From NCBI GenBank assembly GCA_964542475.1, contig CAZIUL010000023.1, forward strand, positions 1 through 64,000: a stretch of 64,000 nt of DNA, given 5' to 3'. The DNA comes from CAZIUL01 sp964542475 (GTDB taxonomy: Bacteria; Planctomycetota; B15-G4; CAYZWU01). The notes below the pieces were generated by a model, which was given only the letters and a program-made list of their open reading frames with translations, did not search any database and had not been told where the DNA came from. Shown piece by piece: positions 52,331-60,721 of the stretch. A program made the translations under genes and the position numbers. The stretch's first letter is position 1. Every line of letters starts with the position of its first letter.

Positions 52331-53290
52331 ATGCTTTCCAACAGCCAGAATAGTTCCACAGACGACGCGCCGCTCGTGGTCGCGGTTGTGTTGAATTGGA
52401 ACGGGGGAGCGATGAACCGGACCTGCCTTGATGCGCTGCTGAGCTGCGGATACCCCAGGCTCGATGTCGTGTTCGTGGACAACGGGTCCAACGACGGTTC
52501 CGGTGAGGAGGTGAAGCTGCGCTACCCCCGGATCGAACACATTTTCACGGGGCATAACCTGGGTTTCACAGGGGGCAACAACCTCGGGATAAAGCGTGCC
52601 CTCGAGAAAAATCCCGGGATGATCCTGATTCTCAACAACGATGTGGAGGTGCGCCCCGGATTCCTGGAGCCAATGGTCGGGATATTGAAGGAGCAGCCGG
52701 GGATAGCGGGCCCAATGACGCTGGATACGGGAGGGAATCTGTGGTGCGCCGGCGGCGTGCTGGCCTTTCACCAGAACCTGACGCGGTTGCGCGGGTTCGG
52801 GCAAGCTGACGGCAGCCGCTACAACCGCACGGAATCTGTCGATTACATGCCGGGCTCCTGCCTTCTCGTCTCTTCGGAAGTCTTCGAAGCAGTCGGCCCT
52901 TTGAACGAAGAGTACTTCTGTTATCTCGAGGATGTCGAGTTTTGCGTGCGAGCCGGCCGCGCGGGTTTCAGCACGAATTTTTGCCCGTCTTCCACGGTGC
53001 TTCATCATTTTTCCCATTCCACCGGAGGCGGGTATTCCCCAGCAAGGAAGTACATGAACGCGGTCAACTCGGTCCGGTTCCTCAGGAGTTACGGAACGGC
53101 CAGGTCATGGGCCGCGTTTCTTCTTTTCGATGTTCTGGCTTGGCCGTTCGTTTTTATCCACGGGGCTTTCCGGGGCCGGGCGAGAGGGGTGCTGGCCAAG
53201 GGCCGGGGCATTATGAAAGGGCTTTTAGGCGGCACGGTGTCGTCGAGCGATGTGGAAGCATTCCTTGCCGGGAAGGAGAAGGCAAGGTGA
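52331..53290 (+). CDS. Glycosyltransferase family 2
   Basis: A 319-residue GT-A enzyme: VAVVLNWNGGAMNRTCLDAL, VFVDNGSNDGSGEEV, NLGFTGGNNLGIKRA, the metal-site region LILNNDVEVRPGF and YFCYLEDVEFCVRAGRAG are typical of the dTDP-rhamnose-type GT2 subgroup. The C-terminus has an amphipathic or membrane-facing helix (AAFLLFDVLAWPFVFIHGAF). The ATG at 52331 follows the previous stop by five bases, and the gene ends in a GTGA overlap with the next. Confidence 0.88.
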   Translation: MLSNSQNSSTDDAPLVVAVVLNWNGGAMNRTCLDALLSCGYPRLDVVFVDNGSNDGSGEEVKLRYPRIEHIFTGHNLGFTGGNNLGIKRALEKNPGMILILNNDVEVRPGFLEPMVGILKEQPGIAGPMTLDTGGNLWCAGGVLAFHQNLTRLRGFGQADGSRYNRTESVDYMPGSCLLVSSEVFEAVGPLNEEYFCYLEDVEFCVRAGRAGFSTNFCPSSTVLHHFSHSTGGGYSPARKYMNAVNSVRFLRSYGTARSWAAFLLFDVLAWPFVFIHGAFRGRARGVLAKGRGIMKGLLGGTVSSSDVEAFLAGKEKAR

Positions 53291-54660
53291 GGATCCTGTT
53301 TGTCTCACACCATTTTCCGCCCGCGCATACCGCGGGTACAGAGACATATACCTTCAACCTCGCGGGACAGCTTCGGAAGAGACACGATGTCGCCGTGTTC
53401 CATACGGAAAAACGCCTTGGTTTGCGCGAGTACACACTGCTCGAGGAAGAGGTCGCGGGCATCCGAACACGGGTGTTGATAAACAACCTCTGCCAGAAGG
53501 GGTTCAGGGAAACATATCTGAATCCTCGTGCCGAAGATGCGTTCGCGCGTGTGCTCGACGAGTTCAAGCCGGATGTTGTGCACGTTCACCATCTGATGTT
53601 CACATCGTTGAAACTGCCTGTGATCGCAGCGAAACGAAATCTTCCGGTCGTGATGACCCTTCATGATTTTTATCTGATCTGTCCGAGGCACGGCAGGCTG
53701 ATGCTTCACGGCGAGGAAATATGCCCGGGGCCGGATGACGAAAGGTGCCCGGACTGTCTTTCCAATTTCAAATACTGCCAGACTCCCTGGGAAAGGCGCA
53801 TGATTTACACGCTGGCGGGCATCAGGTCGACCGTGGGCCTGGACCTGACAGGCATGGTTTACAAGGCAAGGGAAATGCTCTTCAAAGGAGGAGCGAAGGA
53901 CCGCGCCGCGGCTCAGATCAGGGGCGGTTCGCCGCAGAAGACAGCCGATTGTCTCCCCGAGCGTATTGAAACCGTGCGCAACCTGTTCTCCTGTGTTGAT
54001 CGGTTCATGGTGCCGTCTGAGACCGTGGCAGGAGCAATGAAATCCGCCGGCCTTGCGGCTGATAAGATCAAGCTCTGGAGGTACGGGATCGATACGGCGC
54101 CTTTGAAGCGCGTCGAACGCCCGTCCCGAAAAACCCCCGTGTTTGGTTTTCTGGGCACGCTGGTGCCGCACAAGGGTGTGATGGTGCTGGTGGAGGCTGC
54201 GGCGTCTCTGAAACCGGGAACAGCCGCAACGGTTGTAAGGGGTACATCGGTTCACGACCCGGAATACGCGAGGGAGCTCGAGAAGGCGGCCTGTCAGGAC
54301 ACGGAGTTCAAGCCCGCTTATTCAAGGGACGAGGCAGGAGACGCCTTTGCCGAGATCGACGTGCTGGTGCTGCCGTCCCTCTGGCTGGAGAACTCCCCGG
54401 TCGTGATCCAGGAAGCGTTCGCAACCGGCTGCCCGGTATTGACCTCGGATCTGGGAGGGATGCGCGAGCTGGTGCAGGACGGAGTGAACGGCCGCCTTTT
54501 TCCGCCCGGCGATGCAAAGGCCCTGGCAAAGATCATGGAAGAGGTGTGCTCAAACCCGGGAATGATCGATAAATGGCGGGAAGGGATCACGCCTCCAAGG
54601 CCGATCGAGGACGATGCAGAATCCATTGAGGCGCTTTACGGGGAGCTGTTGAGACGGTAG
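53287..54660 (+). CDS. Glycosyltransferase family 4 (GT-B) with Cys motif
   Basis: A 457-residue GT-B enzyme starting at a GTG that overlaps the previous stop (GTGA). The N-terminal domain opens VRILFVSHHFPPAHTAGTET and includes DVVHVHHLMFTSLKLPVIAA. At about residues 126-161 it has LICPRHG, then CPG, then CPDC, a four-cysteine pattern shared with four other proteins of this cluster. The C-terminal donor-binding domain has FGFLGTLVPHKGVMVLVEA and the E-x7-E motif in ENSPVVIQEAFATGCPV. Probably transfers a hexose or deoxyhexose onto a lipid-linked chain; donor unknown. Confidence 0.86.
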   Translation: MRILFVSHHFPPAHTAGTETYTFNLAGQLRKRHDVAVFHTEKRLGLREYTLLEEEVAGIRTRVLINNLCQKGFRETYLNPRAEDAFARVLDEFKPDVVHVHHLMFTSLKLPVIAAKRNLPVVMTLHDFYLICPRHGRLMLHGEEICPGPDDERCPDCLSNFKYCQTPWERRMIYTLAGIRSTVGLDLTGMVYKAREMLFKGGAKDRAAAQIRGGSPQKTADCLPERIETVRNLFSCVDRFMVPSETVAGAMKSAGLAADKIKLWRYGIDTAPLKRVERPSRKTPVFGFLGTLVPHKGVMVLVEAAASLKPGTAATVVRGTSVHDPEYARELEKAACQDTEFKPAYSRDEAGDAFAEIDVLVLPSLWLENSPVVIQEAFATGCPVLTSDLGGMRELVQDGVNGRLFPPGDAKALAKIMEEVCSNPGMIDKWREGITPPRPIEDDAESIEALYGELLRR

Positions 54661-54689
54661 TATTTTGGAGTTTACCGTTTATACGGAGG

Positions 54690-54877
54690 AACCACGGATG
54701 AACACAGATTGAAGCATGAGATATGCGGGTTAGGTCAACTTTGGACACGCGAAACTCGAGTGGAAGAGAGTCGTTTTATAAAAAATAATCCATGTTCATC
54801 CGTGTCCATCCGTGGTTCTCTTTTTCTTTCTTTCATTATTTCTTTCTATCCTATATCTAAGTCCATCCGTGGTTCTT
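54690..54877. repeat. ATCCGTG-type repeats with an inverted arm
   Basis: AACCACGGATGAACACAGATT (54690-54710) is roughly the reverse complement of the words at 54791-54818 (TTCATCCGTGTCCATCCGTGG), and a further ATCCGTGGTTC copy ends at 54877. Between the arms, 54712-54734 matches the end of the 80-bp dispersed repeat (ATATGCGGGTTAGG). The rest of 54661-54914 is pyrimidine-rich and without a gene. Confidence 0.75.
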
Positions 54878-54914
54878 TGTTCTATAAATGCAATGTTTGG
54901 CTTTTCGGGGGAGC

Positions 54915-56324
54915 ATGATGAGAATCGTTGAGGTTGTTCATGGCTTTCCGCCTGAGGTGGTGGGTGGTACGGAACGGTATGTCCAGGCGATCACGGAGGG
55001 GTTGAGGGACCGGGGGCATGACATTTTCGTCTATACCGGATCGTTGAAATGGATGGAGCAGTTTACCGTGGAAGCAGTCAAGCAGCACGGCTATGAGCTG
55101 ACAACCGTGCACAGAAACGACCTCTATTTCGACAGGTGGGACAAGGCCTACAACCCGCTGGTAGCTGAAAACTTCAAAGACTATCTTTTAAACCGCAAAC
55201 CCGACCTGGTTCACGTGCATCACTGGGTCCGCCTGACATCGAACGTTTGCATGATCGCCGCCAACGCAGGGATCCCTGTGGTGGCCACGCTTCACGACCT
55301 TTATTCGACCTGTCCCCGCTTTTTCAGGATGAAAGAAGACAACTCTTTTTGCGTGCTCCCGCTGTCTTCGGAAAGCTGTCTTCGTTGCGCTGAGCGCTGG
55401 CTTTTTCAGGGCGATGCTGAGATCCGGGGCTCCCTGGCATCGTTCCAGGCCGATATCTTATCGGAGTTCGGGTCCGCCACAACCGTTCTCGCCCCAACAT
55501 CGACCCACGCGGACACTGTGAAGCAATGCCTCGGCCTCGGGACCGGCGACATCGACATACAGGTGCTTCCTCACGGGAGCCTGGGCACTCTCGGGCACGC
55601 GCCGAGGCCGGTTTCAGGGGGGAAGCTCCGCATGGTTTATTTCAGCCACCTCTACCCGTTTAAAGGAGCCAAGCTGCTGGTACAAGCCTTTCGTAAAATG
55701 AAAGGCAGGGAACAGTGCGAGCTTCATCTGTTCGGCGGCGGAGTGCTCGATGAGTTCACGAAGGAGCTCGAAAAGGCGGCTGAAGGTCTTGATGTCACCT
55801 TCCATGGGGCCTATGCTCCAAAAGACCTGGAAGCCTTTCCAATGGACCTGGTCGTGCTTCCAACGCTTCTTTACGAGTCGTATTCGTTTATTCTTGACGA
55901 GGCCGCGGGGCTCGGCGTGCCGATAGTGGCCTCGGATGCCGGGGCTATTCCTGAAAGGGCGTGCGGATCTGTTCTTCTTTTCAGGAGGGGCGATGAGGAT
56001 GACCTCGCTGACAAGCTAGATACACTGGTTTCAGACCGGTCCCTGCTGGAGAAGATGCGCGCAGCACCGCCTGTTCCTGTCATGCCAATGGACGAGCATC
56101 TGGGCCGGCTGGAAGCCGTTTACAGCGAAGCAGTGGAGAACGGCCCGAAGACAGTGAAGGACGACCGCCGGATGGATCATGTGAAGGAGCAGTGGGAACG
56201 CCGGGAGTACGGGTTCAAGGAGCTGATCCGCTCCGAGCAGTGGGAGTCCCTGGTCGCCTCTTTGAGAAAGCGTGTCGTGGAGCTTGAGGTCGAGCTCGCG
56301 AGCCGCCCGCCTCCTGAGAAATGA
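54915..56324 (+). CDS. Glycosyltransferase family 4 (GT-B) with Cys motif
   Basis: A 469-residue enzyme (tandem ATGs at 54915 and 54918 after GGGGGAG). MRIVEVVHGFPPEVVGGTER is the acceptor-domain start and PDLVHVHHWVRLTSN follows. The four-cysteine segment is STCPRFF, SFCVLP, then CLRC (residues ~125-161). RMVYFSHLYPFKGAKLLVQA and the E-x7-E motif ESYSFILDE mark the donor domain. A C-terminal tail of about 50 residues (EQWERREYGFKELIR, RVVELEVELASR) is predicted coiled coil. The upstream spacer holds repeats rather than an operon junction, so it may have its own promoter. Confidence 0.85.
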   Translation: MMRIVEVVHGFPPEVVGGTERYVQAITEGLRDRGHDIFVYTGSLKWMEQFTVEAVKQHGYELTTVHRNDLYFDRWDKAYNPLVAENFKDYLLNRKPDLVHVHHWVRLTSNVCMIAANAGIPVVATLHDLYSTCPRFFRMKEDNSFCVLPLSSESCLRCAERWLFQGDAEIRGSLASFQADILSEFGSATTVLAPTSTHADTVKQCLGLGTGDIDIQVLPHGSLGTLGHAPRPVSGGKLRMVYFSHLYPFKGAKLLVQAFRKMKGREQCELHLFGGGVLDEFTKELEKAAEGLDVTFHGAYAPKDLEAFPMDLVVLPTLLYESYSFILDEAAGLGVPIVASDAGAIPERACGSVLLFRRGDEDDLADKLDTLVSDRSLLEKMRAAPPVPVMPMDEHLGRLEAVYSEAVENGPKTVKDDRRMDHVKEQWERREYGFKELIRSEQWESLVASLRKRVVELEVELASRPPPEK

Positions 56325-56451
56325 CGCCGGGGTCCGCCTGTTTGGATTCTTTCCGTCCACTCGCGCGTGATCCCTTGAGGATCGTTTGAAAATGGCCGAT
56401 GATAAAGCATAGTTGCAACGCTTCGAAACCGCATTCTGGACGCTTATACCC

Positions 56452-57744
56452 ATGAAGATCATGTTCGTATCCTCTGGATTTCTGCCCCTGAACGTCGGAG
56501 GGGTGGAGCTTCACGTGTACAACCTGGCAAAAGAGCTGAAACGCCAGGGTCACGATGTGCTGGTTTTTTGCCGCGAATACGCTCCTGGAAAGGAAGAGTT
56601 CGCTCTGGAGCGGACAATGTACGAACAGATCCAGGTGGCAAGGATGAACTACAAGTTCACCGACTGCGACTCTTTCGAGAAGATCTATTCCAACCCGAAC
56701 ATTGCACGGATCTTCAGGAGTGTAATGAAGGAGTACGCCCCGGACTTGCTTCACATCCATCACCTGTCCTGCCTGACCGTCGACATCGCAAAAATCGCAA
56801 AGGAGGCCGGTGTTCCGGTTGTCATGACTCTTCATGATTTCTGGATGGGATGCCCGAGAGGGCAGAGAATAACCTCATCACTTGCGACCTGTCCGGAAAT
56901 AATGCTCAACAAGTGCCTTCCCTGTCTCAGGGAGCTGTGGCCCAGCTTTTTCGAGGGGGGGCAACACAGCGGGAACAAGGCCGAAGCGGATGCCCGCGAT
57001 CTTGGGATGCTCGAAAACTACCACGCCGACATCCGCGGCGTGCTGGATGGGGTGGATCGGCTGGTCACGCCGTCGAGGTTCATGAAAGATGTCTACATCA
57101 GGTTTGGAATATCAGGCGCCCGCATTGCCGTGGTTGAGAACGGATTGGATCATGACCTTTTCAAGAACACGGTTCATGCCAGGTCGTCGTTGACCCGTTT
57201 CGGTTATATCGGTTCCATACTGCCGTCGAAGGGGGTTCACATCCTTATCGAAGCGTTCAAGCTTATCGGCGCCTCCGACCTGCGTCTGAACATCTGGGGC
57301 GAGGTCCTTCCGTTTCACAAGGATACCAACTACGGCCACAGGCTGGCTGTGCTGACCAAGGGATGGGAATCCTCCATCCAGTTTCACGGGCGCTATGAAA
57401 ACAAGGAACTGCCCGGGATGCTTTCCAACATCGACGTGCTGGTCGTGCCTTCTATCTGGTACGAGGCGTTCTGCTTGACAATGCGGGAAGGATTCCTCGC
57501 GGGTGTGCCGGTTATCGCCTCGAACTTCGGTGCGATGGCGGAGGCTGTCGAGGACAACGAAACAGGCCTGCTTTTCAACGTGGGAGATTGCGTGGATCTG
57601 TCGCGCAAGATGGCCCGGCTGATGGATGATGCGAGCCTGAGAAGAAAGCTGATCGAGTCTCCCAAGAACGTTTTTACGGTGAAAGAAAACCTTGCCGGGC
57701 TCAAGAAGGTGTACAGCGATGTCTCGGGAAAGGTCTTGGATTGA
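56452..57744 (+). CDS. Glycosyltransferase family 4 (GT-B) with Cys motif
   Basis: A 430-residue enzyme: MKIMFVSSGFLPLNVGGVEL, PDLLHIHHLSCLTVDIAKIA, the cysteine segment (MGCPRGQ, ATCPEI, CLPC, residues ~128-163), TRFGYIGSILPSKGVHILIE and the E-x7-E motif EAFCLTMRE followed by GVPVIASNFG. The frame extends 13 codons upstream to a TTG without similarity, so the ATG at 56452 is preferred. Probable role in the same polysaccharide as its neighbours. Confidence 0.86.
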   Translation: MKIMFVSSGFLPLNVGGVELHVYNLAKELKRQGHDVLVFCREYAPGKEEFALERTMYEQIQVARMNYKFTDCDSFEKIYSNPNIARIFRSVMKEYAPDLLHIHHLSCLTVDIAKIAKEAGVPVVMTLHDFWMGCPRGQRITSSLATCPEIMLNKCLPCLRELWPSFFEGGQHSGNKAEADARDLGMLENYHADIRGVLDGVDRLVTPSRFMKDVYIRFGISGARIAVVENGLDHDLFKNTVHARSSLTRFGYIGSILPSKGVHILIEAFKLIGASDLRLNIWGEVLPFHKDTNYGHRLAVLTKGWESSIQFHGRYENKELPGMLSNIDVLVVPSIWYEAFCLTMREGFLAGVPVIASNFGAMAEAVEDNETGLLFNVGDCVDLSRKMARLMDDASLRRKLIESPKNVFTVKENLAGLKKVYSDVSGKVLD

Positions 57745-57863
57745 CCGGCCTTTGTAGCGGCGCCGTTTGCCGTGCCGCCCGTTTCTCTTCCGCCCGGTCA
57801 GCCGCATGGAAAGAACCCCGCGCGATGAGCGGCATGTTTACGGGTTTCGATTAAGCACGGAAT

Positions 57864-59819
57864 ATGATGAAGATTGCCTATATCGTTCACCAGTTTCTAC
57901 CCTTTCACAACTCGGGTACCGAGCAGTATGTCTACCATCTTGCAAAGGGCTTGCAAAGCCGGGGCGAGGATGTGCAGATTTTCTGCTTCGAGGCAAACTT
58001 CGAGAAAAACCTGCCGTTCACCGGAATCTCGAAGGATAGTTTCGATGGTATTCCTGTAACTCGCCTTTCCGGATGGGCCGCGCTTTCACCGAACTATCCC
58101 CTGGCACAGTACTACAACCCTTTTTTCGGGAAGATATTCGGCGAGTTTCTAATGGAGGAAGGGATCGAGCTGGTTCATTTCTTCCATACCGGCTTTCTAG
58201 GCCTGTCGCTGATCGAAGAGGCTTTCCTCGCGAAGATACCAACGGTGGTGAACCTGATGGACTTCTGGTTTCTCTGCCCCAACGTGCAGCTTCTCAAGAC
58301 AAGCGGCGCTCTTTGCACCGGGCCCGCGGATTTCAGGGAGTGTTTGCGCTGCCTCGCTCCCAAAGACGCCAACTACAGGTTCCTCGATTCCTATGATGAT
58401 GATCTGGCAGCCGATTTCCTGCCCGACCTCGTGTTCGAGAACGTGGAGATAGACCATCTTGCCACATCCGCTTCCCTCCACAAGGCGGCTGCCCTTGCAG
58501 CGAGGCCGGATTCGATCCGCCGGATCCTTGGCCTTGTTGGCGCTGTCATCTCTCCGTCGGAGTTCCTGAAGTCAGTGTTCGTGGACAACGGGTACGATCC
58601 GGACACATTCAGGCTCGCAGCCTACGGGATCAAGAAAGATGACCTTGAGAAGTGCCGCTCAACTCCACGGGATGGAGATGAAGGGCTCAGGGTCGGTTAC
58701 GTGGGAACCATCTCGGCCCATAAAGGGCTGGATGTGCTGATCAGGGCTTTTCATCGCATAGAGGGCGAGGATGCAAGCCTGGAAGTGCACGGCTCCATGG
58801 AGGATTTTCCGGAATTTTCAGGGCTGCTCAGGGAGCTTTCCGCTGATGATCCCAGGATTCACTTTAACGGTCGCTTTGAATCCTGTGCGCTGCCCGATGT
58901 GCTCAGCAGGATAGACGTGCTGGTGGTGCCGTCCATATGGTACGAAAACACACCGTTCGTTATTCTCGAGGCTCTGGCTTCCGGCACTCCTGTCATAGCT
59001 TCGAACCTGGGCGGGCTCTCCGAGCTGATAGAGGACGGGAAAAACGGTTTCCTGTTCCGGGCAGGCGATTCGGACGACCTGAGAGATAAGATAGCGGCGT
59101 TCATCGATGACAAGAGCCTGCTGGAACGGCTCATGCCCGATTTTTCCAGTGTGCGCTCGCTGGATGATAACATGGACGAGTTTTTGAGCCTCTACAAGGA
59201 GCTTGCCGAAAGGGGCAACCGCGGAGGCGGCGACAGCATGTCAGAGAACAGCCAAGGGAGGATGCGTGAAATGGACACGGACACCCGGAACCATGAGGAG
59301 AGGGAAAAACTCCTGCATAGGCATATCCACCACCTTACAAGCCAGGTGTTCCACATGGTGGACCTGAACGCCGGGCACCTGCGCCAGATAGCCGAGCTGG
59401 AGCGGGTGGTGGAAGACAAGGCGTTTCTGGCCATGAGCATGCCTTCCAAGGAGAGCCTTGATTCATCCAGGGATTTGAGCCCTTCCGTGCGGCGCAAGCT
59501 GATCCACCTGGAGCAGATCAAGGCTATACTCCACAGGAGAAACAGCCTGATCGAGGAGTTCGAGAATCAGATTGACATGCAGCGCAGGAACATGGCGCGC
59601 CAGGAACGAATAATGAAAGACCAGAACGAGGCGGTGATTACAAAGGACAGGGCCATCAAGGACCTGAAGCTCCATCTGGAGCAAAGGAGTACACGGGTGG
59701 ACCTGTTATCAAAGGAGGTCGAGAAGCTGACCGCGGTCGTTACCAAGCTGTGGAACAACCCGATCTACAAGGTGATGGCAGGAATCAAACGTTTTTTCAA
59801 GGGAGGGAAGGACGCGTGA
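57864..59819 (+). CDS. Glycosyltransferase family 4 with long C-terminal coiled coil
   Basis: A 651-residue protein. Residues 1-~450 are a GT-B enzyme (MKIAYIVHQFLPFHNSGTEQ; cysteine segment FLCPNVQ, ALCTGP, CLRC at ~132-169; RVGYVGTISAHKGLDVLIRA; E-x7-E ENTPFVILE). Residues ~460-651 are a charged coiled coil (REKLLHRHIHHLTSQVFHMV, RQIAELERVVEDKAFL) ending in a basic segment IYKVMAGIKRFFKGGK. Coiled-coil tails on glycosyltransferases can act as scaffolds or chain-length rulers; that role is inference here. It ends in a GTGA overlap with the next gene. Confidence 0.85.
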   Translation: MMKIAYIVHQFLPFHNSGTEQYVYHLAKGLQSRGEDVQIFCFEANFEKNLPFTGISKDSFDGIPVTRLSGWAALSPNYPLAQYYNPFFGKIFGEFLMEEGIELVHFFHTGFLGLSLIEEAFLAKIPTVVNLMDFWFLCPNVQLLKTSGALCTGPADFRECLRCLAPKDANYRFLDSYDDDLAADFLPDLVFENVEIDHLATSASLHKAAALAARPDSIRRILGLVGAVISPSEFLKSVFVDNGYDPDTFRLAAYGIKKDDLEKCRSTPRDGDEGLRVGYVGTISAHKGLDVLIRAFHRIEGEDASLEVHGSMEDFPEFSGLLRELSADDPRIHFNGRFESCALPDVLSRIDVLVVPSIWYENTPFVILEALASGTPVIASNLGGLSELIEDGKNGFLFRAGDSDDLRDKIAAFIDDKSLLERLMPDFSSVRSLDDNMDEFLSLYKELAERGNRGGGDSMSENSQGRMREMDTDTRNHEEREKLLHRHIHHLTSQVFHMVDLNAGHLRQIAELERVVEDKAFLAMSMPSKESLDSSRDLSPSVRRKLIHLEQIKAILHRRNSLIEEFENQIDMQRRNMARQERIMKDQNEAVITKDRAIKDLKLHLEQRSTRVDLLSKEVEKLTAVVTKLWNNPIYKVMAGIKRFFKGGKDA

Positions 59820-60721
59820 AAGCGCCTGCTCGCCGCTCCGTTGCCGAGCTCAAGGTGTCGGTAATCATTCCCACGCTCAACGGCGGCAAAGCGTTTCTGG
59901 AATGCCTCGATGGGATCCGGCGCCAGGAGGGTGTGGGCAGCGTCGAGCTGGTCGTGCTTGATTCCGGGTCCGAGGACGGCACGCGCGACGCAGCGGCCGA
60001 AGTGGGCGCAAGGGTTGTTTCGATTGATATGGAACAGTTCAACCACGGCGCTGTCCGTGACATCGGGGCCAGGTCGGCTTCCGGCGATGTTTTGGTGTTC
60101 ACTGTGCAGGACGCAAGGCCCGCGGATGCGGCTTGGCTCCGCTTTCTGGTGGAGCCTCTTGCGGGCGGAGCTGCGGCGGCTTCGTCGAGGATCCTGCCGC
60201 GTCCCGAAGCCGGTCCCCTCGCCCGGAGAACAGCCCTGGATTCACCCATGGCCTCTGATAAGCCTTGGACCGCTAATCCGGAAGATGCGAAGCTCGAGCC
60301 GGAAGCGTTGCGTCGTTTTGTGCGGTTTGACGACATCTCTTCCGGTATAAGAGCCGACGTGTACCGGAAGATACCGTTCAAGGCCAAAGCCATGTCAGAG
60401 GACATGCAGTGGGCGATCGACGCGCTCGACCAGGGATTAAGCCTGGTGTTCGAGCCCCGTTCAGTCGTTTATCATTGCCACGAGTACACCCCGCTCGGGG
60501 CGTACAGGCGTTACATGCTGGATGCCCGCGCCGCCTGGGAGATCCTTGGGTTGCGCACCAGGCGCGGCCTTGCTCATTCGCTGAGAGGTTATTTTTACGA
60601 GCTGTTCAGGGATTTTTCATTTCTCATGAAAAGAAACCCCTGGGATCTTGTGCGGTACGGGCCGTACGCCGTGGCGCTCAGGATGTTCCAGGTTGTCGGT
60701 CAGATGCGGGGGAGCCCGTGA
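59816..60721 (+). CDS. Glycosyltransferase family 2, rhamnosyltransferase-like
   Basis: A 301-residue GT-A enzyme starting at a GTG coupled to the previous gene. KVSVIIPTLNGGKAFLECLD, VVLDSGSEDGTRDA, MEQFNHGAVRDIGARSASGD and FTVQDARPADAAWLRFLV match the subgroup in which QDA replaces the usual metal motif region, common in rhamnosyltransferases. It ends with VVYHCHEYTPLGAYRRYMLD. It is closely related in layout to the GT2 half of the next gene and overlaps it (GTGA). Confidence 0.84.
   Translation: MKAPARRSVAELKVSVIIPTLNGGKAFLECLDGIRRQEGVGSVELVVLDSGSEDGTRDAAAEVGARVVSIDMEQFNHGAVRDIGARSASGDVLVFTVQDARPADAAWLRFLVEPLAGGAAAASSRILPRPEAGPLARRTALDSPMASDKPWTANPEDAKLEPEALRRFVRFDDISSGIRADVYRKIPFKAKAMSEDMQWAIDALDQGLSLVFEPRSVVYHCHEYTPLGAYRRYMLDARAAWEILGLRTRRGLAHSLRGYFYELFRDFSFLMKRNPWDLVRYGPYAVALRMFQVVGQMRGSP

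Noticed and set aside
53305..54255. 316-codon minus-strand frame opposite a GT4 gene
   Set aside because: No motif; the plus strand has a complete GT-B enzyme.
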